A DNA stretch of 64,000 nt from the NCBI GenBank assembly GCA_044226195.1, contig JBGAHO010000002.1, positions 1 through 64,000 of the forward strand, written 5' to 3'. How positions within the stretch are numbered: the first letter of the stretch is position 1; each line of letters opens with the position of its first letter. A model generated the notes under the pieces. It was not told the DNA's origin, did not search any database, and saw only the letters and a program-made list of their open reading frames with translations. The stretch is from RPQJ01 sp044226195 (GTDB taxonomy: Bacteria; Pseudomonadota; Gammaproteobacteria; Steroidobacterales; Steroidobacteraceae). Below are positions 8,467 through 16,610 of this stretch, in pieces. The position numbers were made by a program, and so were the translations under genes.

Positions 8467-8903
8467 CTCGCGAGATCGTCCAGCACCGGGCACTCGGGAC
8501 GGTCGTCCCCGTGGCAGCGGCTGGCGAGTTCCTGCAGCACGCGCTGCATCGACTGCATTTCGCGGATCTTGCGCTCCAGCGCGTCGGCCTGGGCCTGCGC
8601 GAGGCGCTTCACGTCGCGGCTGGCGCGCCGTGGATCAGCCCAAAGACCGAGCAGCTTGCCGATCTGTGCCATCGAGAAGCCGAGGGAACGCGCGCGCTGG
8701 ATGAAGCGCAGCCGGTGCAGGTCGTTGGGACCGTAGAGTCGGTAGCCCGCGTACGTGCGGTCGGCGGCTGGAATCAGCCCGATGCGCTCGTAGTGCCGGA
8801 TCATCCGCGCCGAGACGCCGCTCAGCCGCGCGGCCTCGCCGATGTTGTGCAGCCCCTGGCGACGGGCAGCCGCGAGTTCGGGGCGCGGTGCACTCCTAGC
8901 CAT
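8463..8903 (-). CDS. cueR: MerR-family copper-responsive regulator CueR
   Basis: 146 residues. N-terminal MerR winged helix: 'HNIGEAARLSGVSARMIRHY' followed by ERIGLIPAADR and 'YAGYRLYGPNDLHRLRFI'. A long dimerisation helix follows, and the Cu(I)-binding loop near the C terminus is C-x7-C (CHGDDRPEC, C130 and C138), the CueR spacing. It would twist the 19-bp-spacer promoter of copA when Cu(I) binds. The start overlaps the end of copA by 8 bp, so it is cotranscribed with copA and would amplify its own synthesis. In E. coli CueR a Ser sits at the start of the dimerisation helix near the metal; here the corresponding stretch reads MAQIGKL, a small difference worth noting. Confidence 0.93.
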   Translation of the reverse strand: MARSAPRPELAAARRQGLHNIGEAARLSGVSARMIRHYERIGLIPAADRTYAGYRLYGPNDLHRLRFIQRARSLGFSMAQIGKLLGLWADPRRASRDVKRLAQAQADALERKIREMQSMQRVLQELASRCHGDDRPECPVLDDLAS

Positions 8904-11124
8904 CGCGGGCCTCCCGCGCGCGGGTCGGGCGCCAGCGCCGCAGCAGCAGCGTGTTCGACACCACGCTGACGCTCGAGAACGCCATCGCCGCGCCGGCGAT
9001 CACCGGATTCAGCAGGCCGGCGGCGGCGAGCGGGATGCCGACGACGTTGTAGATGAAGGCCCAGAACAGGTTCTGGTGGATCTTGCGCGTGGTACGACGC
9101 GAGATGTCGATCGCGTCGGCCACGAGCCGCGGATCGGGGCGCATCAGCGTGACGCCGGCCGCATGCATCGCGACGTCCGTGCCGCTGCCGACCGCGAAGC
9201 CGACGTCGGCCGCCGCCAGCGCCGGCGCGTCGTTGATGCCGTCGCCCACCATCGCGGTCGCGCCGTCGCGCCGCAGTCGTTCGATGACCGCAGCCTTGTC
9301 GGCCGGCAGCACCTCGGCCACGACGTCGGCGGGGGCGATGCCCGCCTGCTGCGCGATCGCCTGCGCCGCCCGCACGTTGTCACCCGAAACCAGCACCGTG
9401 CGCACACCGAGCTCGTGCAGCGCCGCGATGGCGGCGGCGGACTGCGCGCGCAACGGATCGCCGAACGCGAGCAATCCGAGGAGCCGCGGTCCCGCCGCCG
9501 GGAACTCCGCCAGCCACGCGACCGTGCGTCCCCGCTCCTCCTGCGCGGCTGCGGCCGATGCCAGCTCATCGATCCTCACGCCGTTCTCGAACATCGAGCG
9601 TCGATTTCCGAGCAGCAGGTCGCGGCCGGCGACCCGGGCACGCACGCCGCGACCGGCGAGCGCCACGAGATCGGTGGTGGGCGGCGGGACGGTGCCACGG
9701 CGCTGCGCCGCGTCGAGCACGGCGCGCGCGAGTGGATGCTGGCTGCCCGATTCGAGGGCGGCGGCGAGTGCCAGCAATTCTTCCTCGGCGGTTGCGACAG
9801 TTTCCAGCGCGACGAGCGCGGGCCGGCCCTCGGTCAGGGTGCCGGTCTTGTCGAAGGCGACGATGCGCAGGTGGCGCGCCGCCTCCAGTGCGACCGCGTC
9901 CTTCACGAGGATGCCGGCGCGCGCGGCGACGCCCGTGCCGGCCATGATCGCCGTCGGCGTGGCGAGCCCGAGCGCGCACGGACACGAGATCACGAGCACC
10001 GCCACCGCATTGAGCGTCGCGGCGCTCCAGTCGCCCGCGAGCAGGCCCCAGCCGAGCCAGGTCAGCACGGCGAGACCGACCACGACCGGGACGAACACCG
10101 CGCTCACGCGGTCGACGACGCGCTGGATCGGCGCCTTGCGTGCCTGCGCCTCCTCGACGAGCCGGATGATGCGTGCGAGCGCCGTTTCGGCCCCGATGGC
10201 GACGGTACGCACGACGATGCGTCCCTCGCCGTTCACGGCACCGCCGGTGACGCGATCGTCCGGCTGCCGGCTCACGGGGAGGGACTCGCCGGTCAGCAGC
10301 GATTCATCGACGTGCGTGCGGCCTTCCACGATCGTGCCGTCGACCGCGATGCGCTCGCCGGGCCGTACCACCACGAGGTCGCCGACGCGCACGGCGTCGA
10401 TGGGCACGTCGACTTCCTCGGCACCTCGGCGCAGGCGCGCCGTCTCCGGTCGCAGCGACTGCAGCGCGCGGATCGCCTCGGTGGTCTGACGCTTGGCACG
10501 CGCCTCGAGCCACTTGCCGAACAGGACCAGCGCGATCACGACCGCCGAGGCCTCGAAATACAGACTGTCGTGGTCCACGCGACCGGTCGCGAGATGGAAA
10601 GTGCTCAGACCGTAGGCGGCGCTGGTGCCGATCGCCACCAGCAGATCCATGTTGCCGGTGCGAGCGCGCAGCGCGTGCCAGGCGCCGCGGTAGAAGCGCG
10701 CCCCGAGCCAGAACTGCACCGGCGTGGCGAGCAGCCACTGCGCGAGTCCGGGCAGCATGACGTGACTGCCGAACGCGCGGGCCAGCATCGGCAGCACGAG
10801 CGGCGCGGCAAGCACGGCCGCCAGCACGACGTGCCGGGCTTCACGACTCGGGCCGCCGGCAACCGCCGGCTCGCGGGTCTCCGGCCCGCGCACACTCGCG
10901 CTGTAGCCGGCCTTATCGATCGCCGCGAGCAAGGCCTGCACGTCGGTGCCGGGCCGCACGGCGACGGTCGCTGTCTCGAGCGCGAGATTCACCGAGGCGG
11001 CGACCACGCCCGGCACGCGATCGAGCGCGCGCTCGACGCGCCCGGAGCACGAGGCGCAGGTCATGCCGCGGACGTCCAGCCGGACGCTCTCGGCGGACTC
11101 GGGTGGAACGGTCATGGGGTTCAT
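8896..11124 (-). CDS. copA: copper-exporting P1B-type ATPase CopA
   Basis: 742 residues from the ATG at 11124. One N-terminal heavy-metal domain (GMTCASC, C23 and C26), then eight-helix P1B core: 'VISCPCALGLATPTAIM' (C381-P-C383 in helix 6), phosphorylation loop 'IVAFDKTGTLTEGRPA' (D425), nucleotide-domain 'GSQHPLARAV', hinge 'MVGDGINDAPALAAADVG'. CPC together with CueR and CopZ indicates Cu(I) export to the periplasm. The start was chosen because the predicted +1 of the CueR promoter falls exactly on the A of this ATG (see operator entry), implying a leaderless message; an internal ATG at 11115 is the alternative. Downstream cueR overlaps by 8 bp. Confidence 0.95.
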   Translation of the reverse strand: MNPMTVPPESAESVRLDVRGMTCASCSGRVERALDRVPGVVAASVNLALETATVAVRPGTDVQALLAAIDKAGYSASVRGPETREPAVAGGPSREARHVVLAAVLAAPLVLPMLARAFGSHVMLPGLAQWLLATPVQFWLGARFYRGAWHALRARTGNMDLLVAIGTSAAYGLSTFHLATGRVDHDSLYFEASAVVIALVLFGKWLEARAKRQTTEAIRALQSLRPETARLRRGAEEVDVPIDAVRVGDLVVVRPGERIAVDGTIVEGRTHVDESLLTGESLPVSRQPDDRVTGGAVNGEGRIVVRTVAIGAETALARIIRLVEEAQARKAPIQRVVDRVSAVFVPVVVGLAVLTWLGWGLLAGDWSAATLNAVAVLVISCPCALGLATPTAIMAGTGVAARAGILVKDAVALEAARHLRIVAFDKTGTLTEGRPALVALETVATAEEELLALAAALESGSQHPLARAVLDAAQRRGTVPPPTTDLVALAGRGVRARVAGRDLLLGNRRSMFENGVRIDELASAAAAQEERGRTVAWLAEFPAAGPRLLGLLAFGDPLRAQSAAAIAALHELGVRTVLVSGDNVRAAQAIAQQAGIAPADVVAEVLPADKAAVIERLRRDGATAMVGDGINDAPALAAADVGFAVGSGTDVAMHAAGVTLMRPDPRLVADAIDISRRTTRKIHQNLFWAFIYNVVGIPLAAAGLLNPVIAGAAMAFSSVSVVSNTLLLRRWRPTRAREARDG

Positions 11125-11137
11125 GGCGACAGCCTGC

Positions 11138-11158
11138 ACCTTGCCATCATGGCAAGGT
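11138..11158 (-). promoter_or_regulatory. CueR operator and promoter spacer of copA
   Basis: A perfect 21-bp odd dyad: ACCTTGCCAT, one central base, ATGGCAAGGT. On the minus strand it is embedded in a promoter with -35 TTGACC (11161-11156), a 19-bp spacer (11155-11137) and a weak -10 CAGGCT (11136-11131). The overlong 19-bp spacer is the hallmark of MerR/CueR-activated promoters. Counting from the -10 puts +1 at about 11124, the first base of the copA ATG. Confidence 0.9.
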
Positions 11159-11197
11159 CAACCGGTCACGCCAACTGCGGATTGCACGCCCCGCCGG

Positions 11198-11218
11198 ACC
11201 TTGCCATGGTGTCAGGCA
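11198..11218 (+). promoter_or_regulatory. second, degenerate CueR-type operator facing copZ
   Basis: The left half ACCTTGCCATG repeats the first operator exactly, while the right half (GTGTCAGGC) is diverged. In the plus direction it fits -35 CGGACC (11195-11200), 19-bp spacer, -10 GACACT (11220-11225), giving a predicted start near 11232 and a leader of about 33 nt before copZ. A weaker, possibly partly CueR-dependent promoter is inferred from the alignment with the copA operator. Confidence 0.55.
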
Positions 11219-11264
11219 CGACACTGGCCGCAGGCGCCGACGGTCGGCGCGAGAGGAGACGACC

Positions 11265-11465
11265 ATGTTGCTCAAAGTCGAGAAGATGACCTGCCAGCAC
11301 TGCGTGCGCGCGGTGACGAACGCGGTGACCGCGGTGGCGCCCGGCGCCCAGGTCGCGGTGGACTTGCCGACCCAGCAGGTGCGTGTGGCCGCCGGCGCTG
11401 ATCCCGATGCCATCGCCGCGGCCCTGCGCGAAGAAGGCTACGCCGCGGAGGTTCTCGAACGCTGA
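11265..11465 (+). CDS. copZ: CopZ-like copper chaperone (heavy-metal-associated domain)
   Basis: A 66-residue single HMA domain starting 'MLLKVEKMTCQHCVRAV', with the metal-binding M-T-C-x-x-C at residues 8-13, and ending in the usual 'REEGYAAEVLER'. It would carry Cu(I) in the cytosol to CopA or CueR. The ATG follows GAGAGGAG. It is divergent from copA-cueR and shares their control region, where a degenerate copy of the CueR operator points toward it. The size and motif are exactly those of CopZ proteins. Confidence 0.88.
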   Translation: MLLKVEKMTCQHCVRAVTNAVTAVAPGAQVAVDLPTQQVRVAAGADPDAIAAALREEGYAAEVLER

Positions 11466-11570
11466 CGCGCGGAGCGTCCTCTTGTTGCATTGCCGCGTGC
11501 CTCGCGCGTCGGCGATGGATTACCCTCCGCTCCCTTCCGGCATGCAGACCGGAATCAAAGGAGGATCCCG

Positions 11571-12002
11571 ATGTCGACCGAGACCTACCAGGCCGGCTGT
11601 CCCTGCGGCGCCGTGCAGCTCGAGATCAGCGGATCGCCGGCCGTACAGGCGTATTGCCACTGCGTGTCCTGCCGCAGTTGGCTGAGCGCGCCCATCCATG
11701 CGGCCGCGCTCTGGCCGTCGGACCACGTGAAGGTCGTCAAGGGCGCCGGCAACCTCGGCCTCTACAAGAAGACCGAGAACAGCCACCGCCAGTTCTGCAA
11801 GAGCTGCGGCGCGGCCGTGTTCGTCGGCCACCCGGGCATGGGCATGACCGACGTCCCGGCAGGCTCGGTGAAGGGCCTCAAGTACACACCGGCGCTGCAC
11901 GTGCACTACGGCGAGAAGGTCATGCAGGTGCGCGACGGCCTGCCGAAGTTCAAGGACTTCCCCAAGGACTTCGGCGGCTCCGGCGAGATGCTGACGGAGT
12001 AA
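11571..12002 (+). CDS. GFA/CENP-V domain protein (glutathione-dependent formaldehyde-activating family)
   Basis: 143 residues carrying the zinc pattern of the GFA fold: CPCG near residue 10, CHCVSC near 30 and CKSCG near 73. Such proteins bind structural and catalytic zinc and are named after Gfa, which condenses formaldehyde with glutathione, but most family members have unproven activity. It begins at an ATG preceded by AAAGGAGGA, a very strong ribosome binding site. The next gene starts 10 bp after its stop, so the two may be cotranscribed. No glutathione-dependent formaldehyde dehydrogenase gene is nearby, so formaldehyde detoxification is not supported by context. Confidence 0.85.
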   Translation: MSTETYQAGCPCGAVQLEISGSPAVQAYCHCVSCRSWLSAPIHAAALWPSDHVKVVKGAGNLGLYKKTENSHRQFCKSCGAAVFVGHPGMGMTDVPAGSVKGLKYTPALHVHYGEKVMQVRDGLPKFKDFPKDFGGSGEMLTE

Positions 12003-12012
12003 TCGTCTGCTC

Positions 12013-12816
12013 ATGGCCGCCCGACCGGACGCCCCTGCCGAGCCGCTGGTGACCACCCACGCCAGGGAAGGCGTGGTGCGGCTCACGCTCAACCGCGGCG
12101 CGCGCTACAACCCGCTGTCGATGGAGATGATCGCGGCGCTCGATGCAGCGCTCGCGGCCGTGGCTGACGACGCACAGGCCCGCGTCGTCGTGCTCGCGGC
12201 CGAGGGCAAGGGCTACTGCGCCGGCCACGACCTGCGCGAACTGCGCGCCCACGCGGGCGACGATGCGTGGACGCAGGCGCTGTTCGACGCCTGCAGCCGC
12301 CTGATGTTGCGCCTCACCGAATTGCCCCAGCCCGTGATCGCGCGCGTGCACGGCATCGCCACAGCGGCCGGTTGCCAGCTCGTGTCGATGTGCGACCTCG
12401 CCGTGGCCGCGGACACGGCGACGTTCGCCCTGCCCGGCGTCAACATCGGCGTGTTCTGTTCGACGCCGGCCGTGGGGGTCGGGCGCAACATCGGCCGCAA
12501 GCAGGCGATGGAAATGCTGCTGACCGGCGAGCCGATCACCGCGGCGCAGGCCGTCGACTGGGGGCTCGTCAATCGCGCCGTGCCCATGGAGCAGCTCGAC
12601 GCGACGATCGCGTGGTTCGTGGAGCGCATCACCGCCCGCAGCGCCAGGGTGATCGGCCTCGGCAAGCGGGCGTTCTATGCACAGCTCGAAGCGGGCCTGC
12701 GCGAGGCCTATGCGCAGGCCGGCGCCACCATGACCTGCAACCTGCGCTACGACGACGCGGCGGAGGGCATCGATGCGTTCGTGGCCAAGCGTCCGCCCCA
12801 GTGGCGGAACTCCTGA
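12013..12816 (+). CDS. enoyl-CoA hydratase/isomerase (crotonase) family protein, ECHDC3-like, without the catalytic Glu pair
   Basis: 267 residues of crotonase fold: 'VRLTLNRGARYNPLSMEM' at the N terminus, oxyanion-hole segments 'GYCAGHDLRE' and 'GIATAAGCQLVSMCDLAVAA', and a C-terminal helical trimerisation part. Comparing with mitochondrial enoyl-CoA hydratase, the two catalytic glutamates are absent: the first (CELAMMCD) is replaced in CQLVSMCD, the second (QPEILLGT) in LPGVNIGV. The segment IGVFCSTPAVGVGR is typical of the ECHDC3-like subgroup, whose role is unclear. Acyl-CoA hydration is therefore not assured. It follows the GFA gene by 10 bp. Confidence 0.85.
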   Translation: MAARPDAPAEPLVTTHAREGVVRLTLNRGARYNPLSMEMIAALDAALAAVADDAQARVVVLAAEGKGYCAGHDLRELRAHAGDDAWTQALFDACSRLMLRLTELPQPVIARVHGIATAAGCQLVSMCDLAVAADTATFALPGVNIGVFCSTPAVGVGRNIGRKQAMEMLLTGEPITAAQAVDWGLVNRAVPMEQLDATIAWFVERITARSARVIGLGKRAFYAQLEAGLREAYAQAGATMTCNLRYDDAAEGIDAFVAKRPPQWRNS

Positions 12817-12893
12817 GCCCGGGCCGGGTCCACCGGGCAGGCAGCCGATAGCGTATCCTTCGCCCGTCTGCGCCCCTCGCCCAGGAGTCCGTC

Positions 12894-13580
12894 TTGTCCA
12901 AGCCCGTCGCGCGCCGGTTGCCGGCGCTTGCCCTGCCCCTGCTGGCCGCCGGCCTCGCCCTGCTCGCCGGGTGCGCCACCCACCCCTCGTCCAAGAGCTC
13001 GTGGGAACCGGGCGCCGCCCGCGGCAAGACGTATTCCACGATCCTGGTCGTCGGCGTCAGCCCGAACCTGCCCCAGCGCTGCGCCTACGAGCGCATCCTC
13101 GCCCGCCGCCTGCGCAACGAAGGCACGCTGGTGGCCGCGAGCTGCGACGCGATGAAGCAGAAGGAGCCGCTGACGCGCGAGGCGATCCAGGCGACCGTGG
13201 ACGAACTCGGCATCGACGCGGTGGTCGCCTCGCTGCTGGTCGACCGCAAGGTCGAGGCGAAGGAAGGCGGCAGCCGCGACACGCGCGGCGGCGCCTACTA
13301 CAAGGCGACCGACAGCGGCTGGGCCTACGGCTGGGACGGCTATTACGGCGCCTACGGCGTGCCCGTGATCTACGCCGACTTCACCACGGCCCCGCCGATC
13401 AACACGATCAACACGACCGTGAAGGTGTCGACCAAGGTGTTCGATACGCAGACCGGCAAGGCGGTCTACACCACCAACACGTCCTTCAAGAACGTGATCT
13501 CCCGCGACCAGGGCTTCCTCGAGATCACCGCCGCCATCGCCGACGAGCTGCGCGATGACGGCCTGGTGAAGAAGGACTGA
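12894..13580 (+). CDS. putative lipoprotein of unknown function
   Basis: 228 residues starting from a TTG at 12894, with CCAGGAGT upstream. The N terminus is a lipoprotein signal (RR-containing n-region, hydrophobic core, lipobox LLAG-C). The mature part has a fold-like pattern 'STILVVGVSPNLPQRCAYE' and 'ELGIDAVVASLLVDRKVEA', resembling periplasmic proteins that build a nucleotide-binding-like alpha/beta unit, then a Gly/Tyr-rich loop ('GWAYGWDGYYGAYG') and a strand-rich C terminus 'TKVFDTQTGKAVYTTN'. The last part resembles proteins of the DUF4136 type, but I do not assign it. Stands alone between a crotonase gene and a convergent sulfatase gene. Confidence 0.75.
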   Translation: MSKPVARRLPALALPLLAAGLALLAGCATHPSSKSSWEPGAARGKTYSTILVVGVSPNLPQRCAYERILARRLRNEGTLVAASCDAMKQKEPLTREAIQATVDELGIDAVVASLLVDRKVEAKEGGSRDTRGGAYYKATDSGWAYGWDGYYGAYGVPVIYADFTTAPPINTINTTVKVSTKVFDTQTGKAVYTTNTSFKNVISRDQGFLEITAAIADELRDDGLVKKD

Positions 13581-13590
13581 CCGCGCCCGC

Positions 13591-15576
13591 TCAGGGCGTG
13601 ACGATGTTGAACCAGAACGGGTAGCGGTCGAGCAGCCCGAGGAATTCCCCGAACGCGGCCTGCCGGCCGTCGATGCGGATCCGTCCCGCAGCGACGAGTT
13701 CCGGCACCGTCGCCTTGCCGAGCTGCACGTCGGCGAGGGCCAGCTTGCTCAGCGTGACCGTCGCATCCGCATCCGCCACCGGCTTGCGGAAGTGGTTCAG
13801 CACGCCGTTCTCGACGACCAGCGCGTACTGCTCGTGCAGGTCGGTGAAGTCGAGATTGAGCGCCAGCCGTCGCCCCGCGGCCTGCGGGCCGTTCAGGCGC
13901 ACCGCGAGATAGTCGAACAGCATCTCCACGGGCATGTTGAGGATCGTGTCGGGACCGGCCGCAACCGTGGCGCCGCCCGAGGGCACGCCGTTGCGCAGCT
14001 CGTACGCGCCCTGCAGGTAGACCGAACGCCACGGACCGGACTCGGCCTGGTAGCCGAGTTGCTCGTAGGTGTCGGCCAGCAGGTTCTTCGCCTCGGCATT
14101 CGCCGGGTTGGCGAACACCACGCGCTTCAGCACCTCGGCCACCCAGCGGTACTCACCCTTGTCGAAGTCGGCCCGGGCGCGCGCGAGCACCGCGGCCTCG
14201 CCCCCCATGTACTCGACGTATTTCTTCGCGGCCGGCTCGGGCGGCAGGTTGTTGAGGTCGGACGGGTTGCCGTCGTACCAGCCCATGTAGCGCTGGTACA
14301 CCGCGCGCGCGTTGTGGCGCACCGTGCCGTAGTAGTCCCGGTTGTACCACTGCTGCCCGAGTTCCTTCGGCAGCTCGATCATCTCGCTGATCTCCTCGCC
14401 GGTGTAGCCCTCGTTCATCAGGCGCACGGTCTGGTCGTGGATGTACTTGTAGAGGTCGCGCTGCTTCTTCAGGTAGTCGACGATCTGCGCGTTGCCCCAC
14501 AGCGGCCAGTGATGGGCCTGGAACTTCACCTCGGCGTCGGCGCCGTACAGATCGATCGTCTCGTTGATGTAGGCCGCCCACTTGAGCGGGTCGCGCACCA
14601 GCGCGCCGCGCAGCGTGAGCACGTTGTGCAGGGTGTTGGTGGTGTTCTCCGCCATCCACAGCGCCTTGAACTGCGGGAACCAGGTGTTCATCTCGGTCGG
14701 CGCCTCGGTGCCCGGCGTGAACTGGAACACCATGCGCACGCCGTCGATCGTGCGTTCCTCACCCGTGTGGTGGATGAGGTCGGTCGGCGGGATCAGGCCC
14801 GGCACGCCGGTCGAGGTGGTCTGGCCCAGCCCGGCATTGACGCCACCCGTGGGGCTGCGCGGCAGCAGTGCCCCGTACATGTACACCGCGCGACGCGCCA
14901 TCGCGTTGCCGGCGATGATGTTCTCGCTGACCGCGTGCTCGAGGAAGCCCTCCGACGCGAGCACCGGCACCTTGCCCGAGCGCACGTCGGCTTCGTCCAC
15001 GATGCCGCGCACGCCGCCGTAGTGGTCGACGTGCGAGTGGCTGTAGATCACGGCCACGACCGGGCGCGGGCCGAGGTTCGCCGTGACGAGGTCGTAGGCG
15101 GCGCGGGCCGTCTCGGGCGAGATCAGCGGATCGAACACGATCCAGCCCGTGTCGCCCTGCACGAACGTGATGTTCGACAGGTCGTAGCCGCGCACCTGGT
15201 AGATGCGGTCCGTGACCTTGAAGAGGCCGTACTGCATGTTGAGCTGGGCGTTGCGCCACAGGCTCGGATTCACGGTGTCGGGCGCCGCGCGATCGAGACC
15301 GATGTACGACTGGTAGGACTGCAGGTCCCACACGACGCGACCCTGCGCGTCGCGGATCGTCAGCGTTGCCGGACGCGCGATGAAGCCGCGCTGCGCATTG
15401 TCGAAGTCACGACGGTCGGTGAACGGCAGCTGCTGCAGCACGGCGGCATTCGCCGCGCGGGTCACGGCCGTGGCGGGCTTGGCCGGCACCGGGGTCTGCG
15501 CGGGCGCCTCCGCGCACGCAAGAACCAGCAGCAAACTGCAGGCGAACGGGAGAAAAGCGGCAGGCTTCAGGCGCAT
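13591..15576 (-). CDS. exported SdsA1/BDS1-type alkyl sulfatase (metallo-beta-lactamase fold)
   Basis: 661 residues with a signal peptide (MRLKPAAFLPFACSLLLVLA, then a Cys that could be a lipobox). The catalytic domain shows the dizinc motif H-x-H-x-D-H in 'YSHSHVDHYGGVRGI', followed by 'SENIIAGNAMARRA' and 'MAENTTNTLHNVLTLRGA'. A helical dimerisation domain and a C-terminal SCP2-like domain ('EMLFDYLAVRLNGPQA') complete the SdsA1 architecture. Such enzymes cleave primary alkyl sulfates such as dodecyl sulfate; some hydrolyse secondary ones. The start ATG at 15576 was chosen because the signal peptide begins there. It is divergent from the DsbA-like gene and convergent with the lipoprotein gene. 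Confidence 0.9.
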   Translation of the reverse strand: MRLKPAAFLPFACSLLLVLACAEAPAQTPVPAKPATAVTRAANAAVLQQLPFTDRRDFDNAQRGFIARPATLTIRDAQGRVVWDLQSYQSYIGLDRAAPDTVNPSLWRNAQLNMQYGLFKVTDRIYQVRGYDLSNITFVQGDTGWIVFDPLISPETARAAYDLVTANLGPRPVVAVIYSHSHVDHYGGVRGIVDEADVRSGKVPVLASEGFLEHAVSENIIAGNAMARRAVYMYGALLPRSPTGGVNAGLGQTTSTGVPGLIPPTDLIHHTGEERTIDGVRMVFQFTPGTEAPTEMNTWFPQFKALWMAENTTNTLHNVLTLRGALVRDPLKWAAYINETIDLYGADAEVKFQAHHWPLWGNAQIVDYLKKQRDLYKYIHDQTVRLMNEGYTGEEISEMIELPKELGQQWYNRDYYGTVRHNARAVYQRYMGWYDGNPSDLNNLPPEPAAKKYVEYMGGEAAVLARARADFDKGEYRWVAEVLKRVVFANPANAEAKNLLADTYEQLGYQAESGPWRSVYLQGAYELRNGVPSGGATVAAGPDTILNMPVEMLFDYLAVRLNGPQAAGRRLALNLDFTDLHEQYALVVENGVLNHFRKPVADADATVTLSKLALADVQLGKATVPELVAAGRIRIDGRQAAFGEFLGLLDRYPFWFNIVTP

Positions 15577-15745
15577 GACGGGCCCCTCCGAGTGAACGGC
15601 AGCACTCGACGAATGGAACCCCCTGGCGCGAAAGATAACGCGCCGACTACGCCGGGGAAAGCACTTCGCGGTCGGACCGCATGGTCCGCGCAGGCGCAGG
15701 CCGGTATGCTCGCACGTCCGTATCGTCGTCCCGGGATCGAATCCG

Positions 15746-16459
15746 ATGAGCCGCAAGAGTCAGCGCAACCGCGCCGCCGAGTCCGCCGCCACGAACGCGA
15801 CGCCGACCGGAAGCGGCAGACGTGCACTGCTCATCGGCCTCGCCGCGTTCGCCGTATTCGCCATCGCGGCAGCCGTGCTGCTGCGGGGCGGGCGTGGCCC
15901 GGTGGAATCGCAGGACGAGGCGGTGCGGACCGCGGCGCTCGCGAGCGCGTACTCGCCGACCGAAGGCGATGCAATGGCGAAGGTGCACATCGTCGAGTTC
16001 CTCGACCCGGCGTGCGAGACCTGCGCGCAGTTCTATCCGCTCGTGCGCAACCTGATGGCGCAGAACCCCGGCCGCATCCGGCTCTCGACGCGCCACCTCG
16101 CGTTTCACGAGGGCTCCGAGTACGCGGTGCGGGTACTCGAGGCGAGCCGCAAGCAGGACAAGTACTGGCCGACGCTCGAGGCGCTGTTCGCCCGGCAGGC
16201 CCAGTGGGCACCGAACCACGTCGCGCAGCCAGAACTCGTGCTGCAGGCAGTCGCCTCGGTCGGACTCGATCTCGACCGGCTCCAGGCGGACATGAACGCG
16301 CCGGAAGTCGGCGAGCGCATCGCGCAGGACCTGCACGACGCCGTGACCCTCAAGGTGACGGCGACCCCCGAGTACTTCGTCAACGGGCGCGGCCTGCCGG
16401 AGTTCGGCGAACAGCCGTTGCTGCAACTGGTCAACGACGAGCTCACTCGCGCGTATTGA
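15746..16459 (+). CDS. membrane-anchored DsbA-like thioredoxin-fold oxidoreductase
   Basis: 237 residues: a basic N terminus, one transmembrane helix (about 27-46, 'ALLIGLAAFAVFAIAAAVLL'), then a periplasmic thioredoxin-fold domain. The redox site is C-E-T-C in 'FLDPACETCAQFYPLVR' and the cis-Pro loop is 'VTATPEYFVNGR'. The helical insertion between them matches DsbA/DsbG-like proteins of the Thioredoxin_4 group. It may supply or repair disulfides in exported proteins. No DsbB partner lies nearby. The gene is divergent from the alkyl sulfatase gene. Confidence 0.88.
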   Translation: MSRKSQRNRAAESAATNATPTGSGRRALLIGLAAFAVFAIAAAVLLRGGRGPVESQDEAVRTAALASAYSPTEGDAMAKVHIVEFLDPACETCAQFYPLVRNLMAQNPGRIRLSTRHLAFHEGSEYAVRVLEASRKQDKYWPTLEALFARQAQWAPNHVAQPELVLQAVASVGLDLDRLQADMNAPEVGERIAQDLHDAVTLKVTATPEYFVNGRGLPEFGEQPLLQLVNDELTRAY

Positions 16460-16610
16460 CCGGGGTATCCCCGCCCCGGGAGCAGCCGATGCGACGTTTT
16501 GCGCGCCTGAGGCATCTAGTTGCCGTGCGGGCCGGGTTTCGGTGTCCACCGGAGGAACCGCCGGCAGCCGCTATACTCTAAGTGTCCATTCGAACCACGC
16601 AGCACCCCCC

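Noticed and set aside
8842..11289. 815-codon open frame antisense to copA
   Set aside because: The opposite strand carries all CopA motifs; the frame shows low-complexity Arg/Gly/His composition only.
16572..16577. TATACT as a confident macA promoter
   Set aside because: No -35-like hexamer at 16-19 bp upstream, so kept only as a remark.
13792..16581. 929-codon open frame antisense to the alkyl sulfatase
   Set aside because: Runs through the DsbA-like gene in another frame as well; composition is that of a GC-rich shadow.
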